Both the position numbers and the translations under genes were made by a program. A DNA stretch of 64,000 nucleotides from positions 41,092,447 through 41,156,446 of the forward strand of contig OX439004.1 in NCBI GenBank assembly GCA_949316495.1. Direction: 5' to 3'. Shown here piece by piece: positions 1 to 11,409 of this stretch (position 1 is the stretch's first letter; the number at the start of each line of letters is the position of its first letter). Source of the stretch: Amphiduros pacificus. Its lineage: Eukaryota > Annelida > Polychaeta > Phyllodocida > Hesionidae. The notes beneath the pieces are model-generated. The model was not told where the DNA came from. It made no database searches and saw only the letters and a program-made list of their open reading frames with translations.

Positions 1-324
1 TTATCTATTCGTGTAGTCATGTTCATTTTGACAATTTTGACAGAAAGATAGAAGGAATGTATGTGTTCCTTCCAACCTTCTCAATATTTCTCATTTTCCT
101 TACAAGGCCAAGATCATGTATCCTATGCAATTTGTTTATACTTTGGAGAATATTGTTTCATAACTAGGTTACTTTGACCTCCTCATTGCACAAAAGATAT
201 TGGCATTTTTATGTTGGATATTACACGAAGTCGTATACTGTGCTGACTTCAGTTTTGTGCCACTCACAAACTATGCAATTGATAATGATAATAAAGGTTC
301 TTTGTTATTTTGGATAATTTGCAG

Positions 325-3300
325 TCAAGCTGTGAAGACAGACCATGCTGAGTTGATGGCAGAGGGCGATGTGGCAGGCAAGGGCTTCATAGTGGGAGTA
401 GGTTCAGTTGAATCCTCCTTCCTCATTCAGGTGGGGCCTGGCGTCACGTCTTTCACTCACCCAGACCTAGCAGCTATCATGGTGTACATCCAATACCTCA
501 CCCAGCTTGAGGGCCCAATGTGGAGGCAGATCCGTGGACTAGGACTCTCATATCACTACAGGTAACTACCGTCCTCACAGCCTATTGGTCCAAAAAATCT
601 AACTACCGTCCTCACAGCCAATAGGTCCACTACAGGTAACTACCGTCCTCACAGCCTATAGGTTCACTACAGGTAACTACCGTCCTCACAGCCAATAAGT
701 CCACTATAGGTAACTACCGTCCTCACAGCCAATAAGTCCACTACAGGTAACTACCGTCCTCACAGCCTATAGGTCCACTACAGGTAACTACCGTCCTCAC
801 AGCCAATAAGTCCACTATAGGTAACTACCGTCCTCACAGCCAATAAGTCCACTACAGGTAACTACCGTCCTCACAGCCAATAAGTCCACTACAGGTAACT
901 ACCGTCCTCACAGCCAATAGGTCCACTACAGGTAACTACCGTCCTCACAGCCAATAAGTCCACTACAGGTAACTACAGTCCTCATAACCAATAGGTCCAC
1001 TACAGGTAACTACCGTCCTCACAGCCTATAGGTCCACTATAGGTAACTACCGTCCTCACAGCCAATAAGTCCACTACAGGTAACTACCGTCCTCACAGCC
1101 AATAAGTCCACTACAGGTAACTACCGTCCTCACAGCCAATAAGTCCACTACAGGTAACTACCGTCCTCATAACCAATAGGTCAACTGCAGGTAACTACCG
1201 TCCTCATAACCAATAGATCAACTACAGGTAGCTACCATCCTCACACAGGCCTTGACATAAATAGAAAAATGTTGGTTGCCCAGTTGGGCCACCAGAGCAT
1301 GTGGAGTGGTGGCCCGAAGTTCTTAGGATAATGATTAGAGTAATAAAATCAAGATAATTTGGGCCACTAAAAGACCAAAAATATGGTTGCCCAACTGGGC
1401 CACTACAACAGAGCATTCACTGGCCCGAACAGAGGATCTGGTGGCCCCGGGCCACCAGGCCAGTGCGTATGTCAAGCCCTGCTCACAACCCACATCCTGT
1501 AGGACTCGTACCACGACAGGGAACAACTGTCCTCACATCCTGTAGGAATACAGATAATTACCGTCCTCACAACCCACATCCTATAGGACTTTTGTCAAAA
1601 GATGATCTGAAGTTCAGAAAAATTGAGAATAGTAAAAGGGTCAAAATAATGTCTTCATTTTATGTCGCATATATGTTCATATTAATGATATTTAAGTACC
1701 TTATCCATATTTTGGTAAGGATTACTTCCTTTGTAAGTGCTCCTTGCTTCATTTTAAATTATATTTCAATTTTCAAACCTCATTGACGCGTTTAATAAAA
1801 TATATTTATTTAAAAAGACCTTTGCTCCATTTCTTCGCTCTATGGAAGATCAACTGGTAAATGAAGCCTATTGTGGTCAAGAATGATGCCAATCCTATTG
1901 TTCTGTTTATTTCAGCATGTATGTTAAGCCAGAGTCGGGACTCCTATACTTCATCCTCTTCAAGTCAACCCACATTGTCAACGCTTACAAGCAAGGCAAA
2001 GATATTGTGGTGAGCAATAGATACCTTGTGCTGAACACTCCAAACATATCTAACCAACTATATGCAGAGGCAGCATACATGTATTGCCATAAAGTTTTCA
2101 TAAAATTATGGAGATCACAGGCAGTTTTACAGAAATCTGGGATATGTTTGAATAACATTTGTTCATGAATCAGTGATACATTCAGGTTATCTCACTTAAA
2201 TGAGCCAAAATACACCTGCCAATATTATTAAATGAAATAACAGTACTTTCATAATAAGATGGAAATTTTACTGATAATGGATCTAGTTAAAGAATTCTTT
2301 TCATGTTTGATGTTTCAATTTATATATTGATAGAGACTTAGATATATGATATTTGTGTGTGCTTGCAGGATGGATACCTCACAGGCAAAACACCATTTTC
2401 AGAGGTGGAATTTGAAACTTGCAAAAGTAGCCTGATATTTGAAATTATCGAAGAAGAGAAAACTCCATCAGACGCATCCAGACAGTCCATGTTGTCGTAC
2501 TTCAGAGGCATAAGTCCCCAGCACAACCAGTAAGTACCACTCTATCGGCCAGTTGCTATTGTCTAACTAGTAAGAACCACTCTATGTGCCAGTTGCTATT
2601 GTCTTACTTGTAAAAACCAATCTATGAGCCAGTTCCTATTGTCTAACTTGTAAGAACCACTCTATGTGCCAGTTGCTATTGTCTAACTTGTAAGAACCAC
2701 TCTATGAGCCAGTTGCTATTGTCTAACTTGTGAGAACCACTCTATGTGCCAGTTGTTATTGTCTAACTTGTAAGAACCACTCTATGAACCAGTTCCTATT
2801 GTCTAACTTGTGAGAACCACTCAATGAGCCAGTTCCTATTGTCTAAATTGTAATAACCACTCTATGAGCCAGTTGCTATTGTTTAACTTGTAAGAACCAC
2901 TCTATGAGCCAGTTCCTATTGTTTAACTTGTAAGAACCACTCTATGTGCCAGTTGCTGTTGTCTAACTTGTAAGAACCACTCTATGTGCCAGTTGCTATT
3001 GTCTAACTTGTAAGAACCACTCTATGTGCCAGTTGCTATTGTCTAACTAGTAAGAACCACTCTATCAGCCAGGTCCTATTGTGTAACTAGTACAATCCAC
3101 TCTATCGGCCAGTTCCTATTGTCTAACTTGTGAGAACCACTCTATGTGCCAGTTGTTATTGTCTAACTAGTACAATCCACTCTATCGGCCAGTTCCTACT
3201 GTCAAACCACTCTATGTGCCAGTCGTCCAACTGGTAAGAACTCAATGAGCCAGTCCTTCTTGTCCAACCAGTAGCACCACTCTATGAGCTAGTCCCATGG

Positions 3301-4759
3301 CCCAGCTGGCAAAATTTATGTACCAATCCCTGTTACTCAATTTATTTTGATCTCGGCAATGATAGGAAACTTAAATTCCAAGTCACTGTAATGGAAATTT
3401 GTTTCAGGGAATTGCTGAAGAAAATAGCAGATGTGACCTTAGCAGACTTGCAGCGTGTTGGGGCACAGTACATCGCCCCACTGTTTGATACATCCCGCAC
3501 TCAAGTTGCCTTGTGTTGCCACCCTACCAAGGTGGATGAGGTGGTCACAGGATTCAAAGAGTAAGTCCAAACATTCACTAGGGTCAGACTAGAACAGTCC
3601 AGTCTGGTGTAGTAATCAGACCATGAACAGTCCAGTCAGGTGTAGTAATCAGACCAGGAACAGTCCAGCCAGGTGTAGTAATCAGACCAGGAACAGTCCA
3701 GCCAGGTGTAGTAATCAGACCAGAACAGTCCAGCCAGGTGTAGTAATCAGACCAGGAATAGTCCAGCCAGATGTAGTAATCAGACCAGGAACAGTCCAGC
3801 CAGATGTAGTAATCAGACCAGGAACAGTCCAACCAGGTGTAGTAATCAGACCAGGAACAGTCCAGCCAGATGTAGTAATCAGACCAGGAACAGTCCAACC
3901 AGGTGTAGTAATCAGACCAGGAACAGTCCAGCCAGGTGTAGTAATCAGACCAGGAACAGTCCATCCAGATGTAGTAATCAGACCAGGAACAGTCCAACCA
4001 GGTGTAGTAATCAGACCAGAACAGTCCAGTCAGGTGTAGTACTCAGACCAGGAACAGTCCAGTCAGGTGTAGTAATAAGACCAGGAACAGTCCAGTCAGG
4101 TGTAGTAATCAGACCAGGAACAGTCCAGTCAGGTGTAGTAATCAGACCAGTAACAGTCCATTCAGGTGTAGTAATCAGACAAGGAACAGTCCAGCCAAGT
4201 GTAGTAATCAGACCAGGAACAGTCCAGTCAGGTGTAGTAATCAGACCAGGAACAGTCCAGCCAAGTGTACATGTAGTAATCAGACCAGAAACAGACCAGG
4301 AATAGTCTGGTGTAATAAATCCCTTTGTTGTGAACATAACTACATCACAAGATTGAGTAGAGATAACATAAGATTTACATCCTTCTGTTTGTTTTACGGA
4401 TATATAGAATGATTAATTAGATTATTATTTTTTATGTCAAAGCTGATTAATTCAAAGTTCACTTGAATACCAAATTGGAATTTATATGATAGAAATGTTG
4501 AGATTATTTGACTTTAAAATTGTGTTTAGCAAAAGTTGAGAACAAATTAAATGTTCTAAATGAATTATTGTAAGTCACTGGCAGCTGGCAGTCTATAGTT
4601 TTTGTTGTTGTAATTTATCTATTCATATTAAGTAATCGTAACTAAGGATTGTTGGAAAATATCATTGATTTAACTGTAATCAATATGAATGTATTTTTTA
4701 GATTTGGACGAGAGTTGACTGTGATAGGGGATATGGACACGTCATTCATGGCAGAGTAA
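325..4759 (+). CDS. M16 metallopeptidase, C05D11.1-like (C-terminal exons)
   Basis: Five exons are visible: 325-561, 1916-2009, 2369-2529, 3408-3560 and 4702-4759 (stop TAA at 4757-4759). All junctions are AG/GT and the phases agree (2, 0, 2, 2), giving about 234 codons. The reading contains [42 protein letters not shown], a helix-rich stretch with [14 protein letters not shown], and ends [13 protein letters not shown]. This matches the C-terminal inactive-like M16 domains of the eukaryotic proteins named after worm C05D11.1 (insulinase family). The zinc motif HxxEH belongs to the N-terminal domain, which lies outside the window on the left, so catalytic ability cannot be judged. The family is assumed to cleave peptides in a closed chamber; its substrate is not known to me. 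Three of the four introns carry long minisatellites beginning close to the donor site. The family call is from remembered sequence pattern and is fairly firm; the exact subfamily is less so. Confidence 0.82.
562..1245 (+). repeat. 37-bp minisatellite carrying a splice donor in each unit
   Basis: This array fills the start of the first visible intron of the M16 gene. The unit is about 37 bp (GTAACTACCGTCCTCACAGC then CAATAAGTCCACTACAG) and occurs about 18 times. The exon ends TATCACTACAG followed by GTAACTACC, and the same CACTACAG/GTAACTACC junction is repeated in most units. Remnants of the unit continue after a small insertion, to about 1590. Confidence 0.93.
1246..1481. mobile_element. Short MITE with inverted ends inside the intron 1 array
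   Basis: The 236 bp segment starts CAGGCCTTGACATA and ends TATGTCAAGCCCTG, which are inverted copies with one mismatch. It is flanked by CTCACA at 1240-1245 and 1482-1487. Inside are further inverted GGTTGCCCAGTTGGGCCA-like motifs. The CAGG start and direct flanking repeat suggest a hAT-type non-autonomous element, but the host array also contains CTCACAG, so the target duplication is not certain. No coding capacity. Confidence 0.6.
2530..3290 (+). repeat. 40-bp minisatellite starting at the exon donor (M16 intron 3)
   Basis: The exon ends CACAACCA and the intron opens GTAAGTACCACTCTATCGGC. The 40 bp unit (taagaaccactctatgtgcc agttgctattgtctaacttg) repeats about 18 times from that point. Every unit keeps GTAAGAACC or GTGAGAACC after CTA or CTT, so it carries a donor-like GTRAGA. 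The last units (after 3200) are irregular. Confidence 0.93.
3590..4320 (+). repeat. 33-bp minisatellite in M16 intron 4
   Basis: The unit is about 33 bp (CAGTCCAGYCAGGTGTAGTA ATCAGACCAGGAA) and occurs about 21 times, starting some 30 bp after the donor at 3561. Because 33 is a multiple of three, it gives long open frames in both directions (an 11-residue period such as [11 protein letters not shown]). These are repeat artefacts, not genes. Confidence 0.93.
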
Positions 4760-6619
4760 ACTGACTGATCTGTGTTGGCCAGATCTGAGTTGGCCAGAGA
4801 TACTACATGTATATCAAAGACTGTGCAATCTACAGCTGACAACTTATCCTTAGTAAATTCATATCACCATTATCGTTACAGATAATAATCTTAATGCATT
4901 GAATAGAAAATGCTCAGCACAAACACAAAATGAAAATTTCAAGCAAAAAAAAACAACTATAAATAAACAGTTTTGCAGATATATTCAGTCTGATAGATAC
5001 AATTTTATTTCAATAAACTCAACAAAAACAAAATGAAAGCTTTTCATACTGGATCATTCATAAGACATCCCCCACCATAAAAAAGCAATGTTAAACTCTT
5101 CTCTCTCTTTATATTTTCCATGAAACACAATTATTATTTACATTTGAAATCAAGTAGATAAATCCAGCTGTTTTCATAAATTATCTTAACTTAACAGAAT
5201 ATAATCACTTTGAAAGAAAACATTCCTTGAGATTGAAAATAATGTGATATTTTAATCTGCTGACTAATCTGCTAATACTGTGATCCTTGTGTGAATCAAA
5301 TAAAACATCACTGCTGTGATCATGGTAATTGGTGTGACTTTTTTCTGTTATACACACATAACATTTCAATGTATTATTGTTAATATTCACTTCCCTCTGT
5401 GGAAACCATATGCATGTTAGGGACAAACAATTAGGTATTTATATAAAGATCTTAGAATGCTATATTGGAAGTGTTCTCATAATCACAGATTTATTTGCCC
5501 TATCTACAAGCAAAGGACAGGAAATTGTGTAAGCAAAGTAAATTTTGATTATAATTATGATCTCATAGTTTTAAATCCGAACAATCATGTAAATTAATTT
5601 CTTGAGATATTATTATAGCTTCACTAGCCATTTTGACTACTTCAAATGTAGCACACTTAAATGAACGATCTGGTAGCATCAGTGATATGTTTTAACTGCC
5701 ATCAACTGCATATACATTATCTAGGTAATGGCTGGTATAACAATACCTAATAGCTTATACTGGTAATCATCATTACAGCTGTGAACCAACTATTTGTTGA
5801 GGATTTCATGACACCACAGGAACATATCTCACCATATCATATTTATAGTGCCAAGATATGAGAATATGGTTTCTTCATATATTTTAAATTGAACATGCAG
5901 ATTACCTAGTCAAAGATGAATTACAAAGATCGAACTTAAATTTTGAATCGTGGACTGTGAATAGTGAATAAGTAACAAAGTTCACACATGATTATGATCG
6001 TTCTTGGAGACTGCACTGGAGTTGGCCTCAAAGTCTGTATTATAAACTTTTATGAAAAAAAAATTGTGCTGACATTTTTAGCACTTACATGTACATAATT
6101 ATATATTTTAAATTCAATTTACAAACAACATGCCTAATAAATTGGAGATGAGATTACTGCCAATACTGGTGCAGCCTTTTTATTTAATTTTTATTTTTTT
6201 AATTATTTTTTATTTTATTTATTTTTATTTTTTCTCTGTTTTTGAGCAAACTGTTCCTTGATAATCTATATTTATATGATTAACACAAAACAATATTGGA
6301 TAGTCTCGATAATAGAGAGTGCATAACTAATTGTTTCATGAGGGGCGGTACCAATCTGGCTGTTTCTTGACACGTATATACTTCCACAGAATACTGAGAA
6401 TATCTTTGAGATTGTTCATATCAATGTGATCCTTTGAGTCACACATAACCTCCCCAACCAGATCAGGCTGTAAATCTGATGTACCATAATTAATATACAT
6501 GTCAGATACAATACGAGATAATTTCAGGATGAGGAGGCAGTGTCAGTTCCTGTGGAACTGGGGGTGTCTCTGGAGGCATAAGAGGGATGCGCGACTCTGC
6601 TGAGCTCGTCAGGAGATGT
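4760..6619. other. Intergenic AT-rich stretch, no gene seen
   Basis: After the M16 stop codon this stretch holds the likely 3' UTR and unique-looking AT-rich DNA, including T-rich runs near 6180-6240. I see no convincing exon, RNA gene or recognisable repeat. Confidence 0.5.
4962..5017 (+). promoter_or_regulatory. Candidate poly(A) signals of the M16 gene
   Basis: AATAAA occurs at 4962-4967 and 5012-5017, about 200-250 bp after the stop codon. This is a normal position for a 3' UTR end, but AATAAA is frequent in DNA this rich in A+T. Confidence 0.35.
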
Positions 6620-7960
6620 TGCTATACTATCTGAGTTTCCTCACATTCCCCATCTGAACTGGCCTGATAATACTGGTATTGCAACCCCACCACACTAATA
6701 TCAGGCTTTTGTAACATTCACTCAGTTTTACTCTGTAGGATGCATTTCTCAGTTGGGATCTAGTGAATTTCTGTATATTGCACCATGATCTATCAATTGC
6801 AACTACCAAGTACCAGTTTCTTGCTTTGTACTTGTTAAGATCAGTGTATAAATACACAATATCTCCAACCTCCAAACTTGGATTTTCTGTCTTAGACTTT
6901 CTCCCTGTTGTCTTTCACTTAGCACTGTAGTTATGGTTTAAGAGGCAAGCATTATGCTGATCTTGTGTCATCTGATGGTCAGAGACTTGTAATTAAGCAT
7001 TAGTGAATGGTCATGACGCCCCCATTATAATCTTTGAAGCTTGGACACATGATCATACTGCTCATGAAGAGTCTTGAAATCTGCTTTAATGTTTGATGAT
7101 AAAATTTTGTCAGGATCTAGCCGCACTTTATTGAGTGTAGGTCTTCAGTGGTGATACTATACAAGCCTTAACTGATGTAGCTCCATTTAAGGGAGATAAG
7201 ACGGTAGCAGTGTCCATGCTCAAGTCGGTAGCTTCAGCAATGGAGAGGATTTGACACAAATGTTCATTTCAACATACTATTTGTGGATTTGTAGTATCAT
7301 TTGGGATTCGTATTGTATCTCCCACAGTTGTCACTACTCATGGCTTAGGCCACATCTCTGAGATGGGTTTGGACTGGTTATTGTACGCATCCAAGCAGGG
7401 CTCAATAGCTAGGGTACTGTCTCCAGGTACATCACCTGGAATTTTGATTTCCACAAACTCACCTGGCCAGACTGTCATTGACCTGGAAGGAGCTCTCAAA
7501 ATGCGAGCTTATGTGCGGTGCGCCATGTGAGATTTGGGTATAGTAGTGTTGCAGAAAAACCATACTGGTATACTGTGTTATTGAAAAATATCCTGGTGTC
7601 ATTGACATGCATGAATGGTACTCCAGCCAATATATCAACATCCATGTCTTTACCACCAGTAATCATCCTCTTCATTGGGCAGATATTCATACAATATGTC
7701 TGACTGTGTTTCTTCCTCTATGGCCAATACTATTCTAGCTTTAGCCATAAACTTGCGATCATTCTCTGGCAAGTACATGCAGCTGCTAAGAAAGTGATTA
7801 TTATGTTTGCGGCCTGCCTGTTTGCATAATGGACAAACCTTGGCTGATCTGTTAGATGGTTTGTTCTTATAACCACACTGCATGGGGTGGTGGTACTGGG
7901 AAGGAGTCTGAAAATCTCTGGCAGATCTCATCACTCTAGCATCTTGGACTTTGAGCATGG
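6620..7960 (-). mobile_element. Broken LTR-retroelement relic, probably Ty3/gypsy-like
   Basis: Read on the minus strand, three recognisable parts lie in the expected order. A gag-end zinc-knuckle region with CPLCKQAGRKHNNHFLSSC lies at about 7850-7790. A protease-region segment containing DILAGVPFM lies near 7650. A pol C-terminal segment after the integrase core, GDIVYLYTDLNKYKARNWYL, lies at about 6870-6810. The reverse transcriptase and RNase H portion is absent. The relic is heavily broken in many places and no LTRs were found at its ends. Family placement is inferred from the zinc-knuckle and C-terminal style. Confidence 0.7.
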
Positions 7961-7989
7961 AATCCAGAGCATGTGCTTGTTTTGTTCAT

Positions 7990-8280
7990 TTGTTTGGGGT
8001 TTAACATCACTTTCAACATTATTTCAGTCATTTCATGATGAGACCTATTTGTAGCAGATATAGTGCTGCCTCACTGAATTGTCATGCCGCAGGTCCTTGA
8101 CATGACAACCCTCCCAGTCACAGATTTACAAGAACAACGGGCTAACCCTTTGGCATGGGTCTCAGCTCATGTGTGAAATTGTATCATGAATTCAATCTCG
8201 GCATGGCCGGGGATTGAACCCATGACTTTTGGATCACCACAGAGGAACTGGTGCTAATAAGCTGGCGCTCTAACCAACTG
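7990..8280 (-). repeat. tRNA-derived SINE (copy 1)
   Basis: On the minus strand it runs from a tRNA-like head with GTTGGTTAGAGCGCCAGCTT and GGTTCAATCCCCGGCC (A- and B-box-like) to a tail ending GATGTTAAACCCCAAACAAA. It is more diverged than the two copies in the inverted arms, has an extra ~30 bp insertion in the middle, and lacks the first bases of the head. Confidence 0.85.
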
Positions 8281-9067
8281 CGATGTTTTGTTATATAACC
8301 CGTTGTCCTTGTAAACAAATCTTCATAAATAAAGGGACAAAAAAGAAGTCGGGTAGAATTACTTTAATGGTATTTTCATATATTTTCTATCACTTGTATC
8401 ATGGAATCAATAGACTGTATTTAGTCCATGCTTGTAGGAACTACAAGATATATGTTTATGTATTAGATGATATATATATTGTCATACTTTACATGATAAT
8501 TAGCAAGTAAATGGATTAAAAGGGGAAGGTTAATTCCTCTATCTTATCTGAGAGCAATATAACTATTTACCATTGCTCTCAGATCTAATACTCTCTCTAA
8601 TGGTTGAACGTGATGTTTCCGTAACAACACCTCTTTTAAGGTATTTTGATCATATATATATATTTATATATTCATATAAATACAGGCTTGATATATTCTG
8701 ACACCAGGTGGGGCTTGGTGTCACATGAACTGACCTATGAAGCTCTGGAGCACTTCGCCTTCGTTATTTCTGAGAGCAATATATTTGGGAGTGTTAACTT
8801 CCCCAGTGTAATAGAGATTGTCATATCAGCTCATGCACGGTATTCATATGCTAACCATGATGTATTTAACACTCGGTACGTCACTCGGTAATCTTCGACA
8901 CCTCTCGAGGTGGCCCGAGCCAGCAAGATGCTGTGACCTACTTCCAAGCAGAGTGAAATGTGTGACCATGAGTGACAGCTGTCAAAAACATTGACGAGAG
9001 AATATTAATTTTAACCCCTAAAGGACTAGCCTCTCTAAATTTTGTTGATTGACAGGACTAGCAAGGG
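8281..9067. other. Intergenic stretch with a short perfect hairpin
   Basis: No gene seen. CTGAGAGCAAT (8548-8558) and ATTGCTCTCAG (8572-8582) form an 11 bp perfect stem with a 13 bp loop, and CTGAGAGCAATAT recurs near 8770. This could be the edge of a degraded inverted-repeat element. Confidence 0.4.
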
Positions 9068-9340
9068 TACATCACTTTCAACATTATTTCAGTCATTTTG
9101 TGACGAGATCTACTTGTAGCAGATATAGTACTGCCTCACTGAATTGTCATGTCGCAGGTCCTTGACATGACAACCCACCCGGTCACAGATTTACAAGGAC
9201 AACAGGTTAACACCTTTAGGCACGGGCCTCAGCTCTTTATCGGCACAGCCGGGGATCGAACCCACGACCTTTGGTTCACCACAGAGGAACTGGTGCTAAT
9301 AAGCTGGCGCTCTAACCAACTGAGCCACAGCCCGTGGCCT
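9068..9340 (-). repeat. tRNA-derived SINE (copy 2, in left arm, tail cut)
   Basis: Same family as 7990-8280. The head GGCTGTGGCTCAGTTGGTTA and the B box GGTTCGATCCCCGGC are intact. The tail is cut at TACATCAC by the breakpoint of the inverted duplication. Confidence 0.88.
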
Positions 9341-9357
9341 GTGATCAAGCTGCATTA

Positions 9358-9925
9358 GTGAGTTAACTGCAAAGTGGGAGATAGTTACAGCAGTGAAAGA
9401 TAGCTGCACAAGTGAGAGACAGCTGCAAAAGTGAAATGTAGCTGCTCATGTGAGAGACAACTGCATCAGTGAGATAGCTGTACAAGGGAGAGGCAGCTTC
9501 ATCAGTGAGAGATAATTACAATTGCAAGATACAGTTACAGCAGTGAGATATAGTCGCACAAGTGAGAGACAGCTGTATAAGTGAGATAACCGAAAAGTGA
9601 GATATAGTTACAACAGTGAGAAATAGCTGCACAAGTGAGAAATAGCTGCACAAGTGAGATATAGCTACATCAGTGCGAGATAGCTACAGCAGTGAGAGCT
9701 GCAAAAAAATGAAAGACAGTTGCATAAGCATAAGTGAGAGGTAGTTACAGTAGAGATAGATTAACTCCAAATGTGAGAGACAGCTGCATCAGTGAGATAG
9801 CTGTACAAGGGAGAGAGAGCTGCACAAGTGAGATAATTACAACAGTGAGAGACAGCTATAGCAGCGAGATAAAGCTGCACAAGTGCGAGACAGCTGCATA
9901 AGTGAGAGATAGCTGCAACAGTAAG
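9358..9925. repeat. Imperfect minisatellite in left arm (AGCTGCACAAGTGAGAGAT-like)
   Basis: About 25-30 loose copies of an 18-21 bp unit of the form AGCTGCACAAGTGAGAGAY. The same array in the same order lies inverted at 21235-21812, so the array is older than the duplication or conversion event. Confidence 0.85.
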
Positions 9926-10276
9926 ACTAAGGGTCAGCATCCTTTCCCAGCCGAAGGCACTTGTTGCCTATCAATCATTGTCAAAAAAGGAACCATCCGT
10001 GTTACAAAAATGAGGTCTGCCGCCAAGTTTTGTTTGATCATGTCGATGTTTTAATGGTTTTGTTGCTCTCAGACAGTTACAGAAGAAGTGATTATAAATG
10101 TCAGTAGTCGAAATCTTAAATGGAATATAAATGTGTTTCTGTAAACTCAGTCAAAGTTGTTCACAAAAACAAGAATTATTGAATATATTTATTATCTTAG
10201 ATGGAATAAAACCCAGGTAAAATTTACCTCTCTATAATCACTGAATTTAGAAAGACAAGAGTGAAGCATGAGCTAC

Positions 10277-10399
10277 CTCGATGTGGGTGCTATCCTCGGA
10301 CCACTCTGGTCGGATGTGCTTCATCACTTTCCATATTTCCTCTGTAAGGTTTGCTGGATTAATTGTAGTATTCAGTATGGCGGGGAGTTGACAGGCCAT
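10277..10399 (-). pseudogene. Orphan copy of ethanolamine kinase exon 1
   Basis: The minus strand reads ATG (10399-10397) and 41 codons identical to exon 1 of the kinase gene at 20757-20879, including EEIWKVMKHIRPEWSED, then the same donor GAG/GTAGCT. The upstream promoter-like DNA is copied too. No second kinase exon was recognised on the minus strand between here and the M16 gene, and the copied sequence stops in intron 1 at 9068, so this looks like a 5' fragment that may still be transcribed. A complete second gene is excluded only if the missing exons do not lie elsewhere. Confidence 0.8.
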
Positions 10400-10439
10400 G
10401 TCGTCGTGTATCACCTCTATGAAAGGCCATCCCTGTCAT

Positions 10440-10620
10440 TGAACAACCAATAAGAACACAGAGATTTTTGCTTACGCGCTCCCAAATCTTACTTACGCGC
10501 TACCAAATCCTGCTTACGCGCTACCTGTCAGCCAATCAGATTGCAGTATTAAGTTTCGAGCGCGCTCGAAAAATTTTGGGTCGCGCTGAGCAGAGCCAAT
10601 CAGAAAGCAGTTAACAGGCT
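10440..10620 (-). promoter_or_regulatory. CCAAT-box promoter-like region of the orphan exon
   Basis: Three CCAAT motifs (AACAACCAATAAG, CAGCCAATCAGA, GAGCCAATCAGA) flank a CpG-containing palindrome TTTCGAGCGCGCTCGAAA. It also has three TTACGCGCT motifs where the right-hand copy has one fewer unit. On the minus strand the boxes are inverted (ATTGG) and lie 45-220 bp upstream of the ATG. Promoter role is inference. Confidence 0.5.
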
Positions 10621-10998
10621 AAATATATTTATAGATGTTTCCACGTGGGTGCATTGAAGTAGTAAACATGTCGTAAATAACATTGTTATATTGTTTCAAT
10701 ATTTGATACATTTGCCGATCAGCTTGTCACAGATAGATTACTGAGTGAATTATGACTGACATCAGCATTGTACAATGAACATCTCAACGTGGTTGACCGT
10801 TAGCATCCAACTATCTTGAAACATGAAAGATAAAAATATGGTAAGTATTTGACAGTTATAAACTATCCGTAGCCCAAATGACCCTGCATGAGCGATAGCT
10901 TTAGTTTACCTGTGAAATTCTTCAAGTACTTGATTTTTTCTCTTCAGTTGAAATTGGTCAAAATCACCACCAGAATTTTGTTAGATATATGGCTCATA

Positions 10999-11303
10999 TT
11001 TGGGATAGACTGGGATTTATATTGGGATAGACTGGGATGTACAGTGTATATTGGGATAGACTGGGATGTATATTGGGATAAACTGGGATTTATATTGGGA
11101 TAGACTGGGATGTATATTGGGATAGACTGGGATGTACAGTGTATATTGGGATAGACTGGGATGTATATTGGGATAGACTGGGATGTATATTGGGATAGAC
11201 TGGGATGTATATTGGGATAGACTGGGATGTACAGTGTACATTGTGATAGACTGGGATGTATATTGGGGTAGACTGGGATGTATATTGGGGTAGACTTGGA
11301 TGT
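10999..11303. repeat. 22-bp minisatellite (TTGGGATAGACTGGGATGTATA)
   Basis: About 13 copies of a 22 bp unit, some lengthened by CAGTG. It is the first of several arrays between the two inverted arms. The open frames it creates on both strands are not genes. A short (CATT)n tract follows near 11380. Confidence 0.9.
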
Positions 11304-11409
11304 CTTCAATAATTTATTTTCTAATTTACAAATTTGGAATTACATGTATACTAAAAATACCAGAAAGAATAAACTGTCATTCATTCATTCATTCATTCTT
11401 TCTTTCATT

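Larger units (their letters stand above)
9068..10600 (-). repeat. Left arm of a large inverted duplication
   Basis: This segment is the reverse complement of about 20545-22088. It contains, reading leftward, the kinase promoter, exon 1, the start of intron 1, an imperfect minisatellite and most of a SINE. Frames crossing exon 1 are identical in the two arms, and those across the SINE differ at one residue, so identity is very high. The copy ends inside the SINE tail at 9068, whereas the right-hand copy keeps the whole tail. On the other side similarity falls sharply near 10560-10600 and continues only as diverged homology to about 10850. Confidence 0.93.

Noticed and set aside
3584-4337. Repetitive open frames on both strands in M16 intron 4
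   Set aside because: 33 bp unit is a multiple of three; frames lie between two solid exons of the host gene.
9149-9358. 69-codon ORF present twice (also 21798-22007)
   Set aside because: Lies within the SINE, antisense to its tRNA-like head.
10268-10453. 61-codon ORF (MSYLDVGAILGPLW) present twice, also at 20703-20888
   Set aside because: Antisense shadow of kinase exon 1, whose own frame matches the kinase family and splices in phase.
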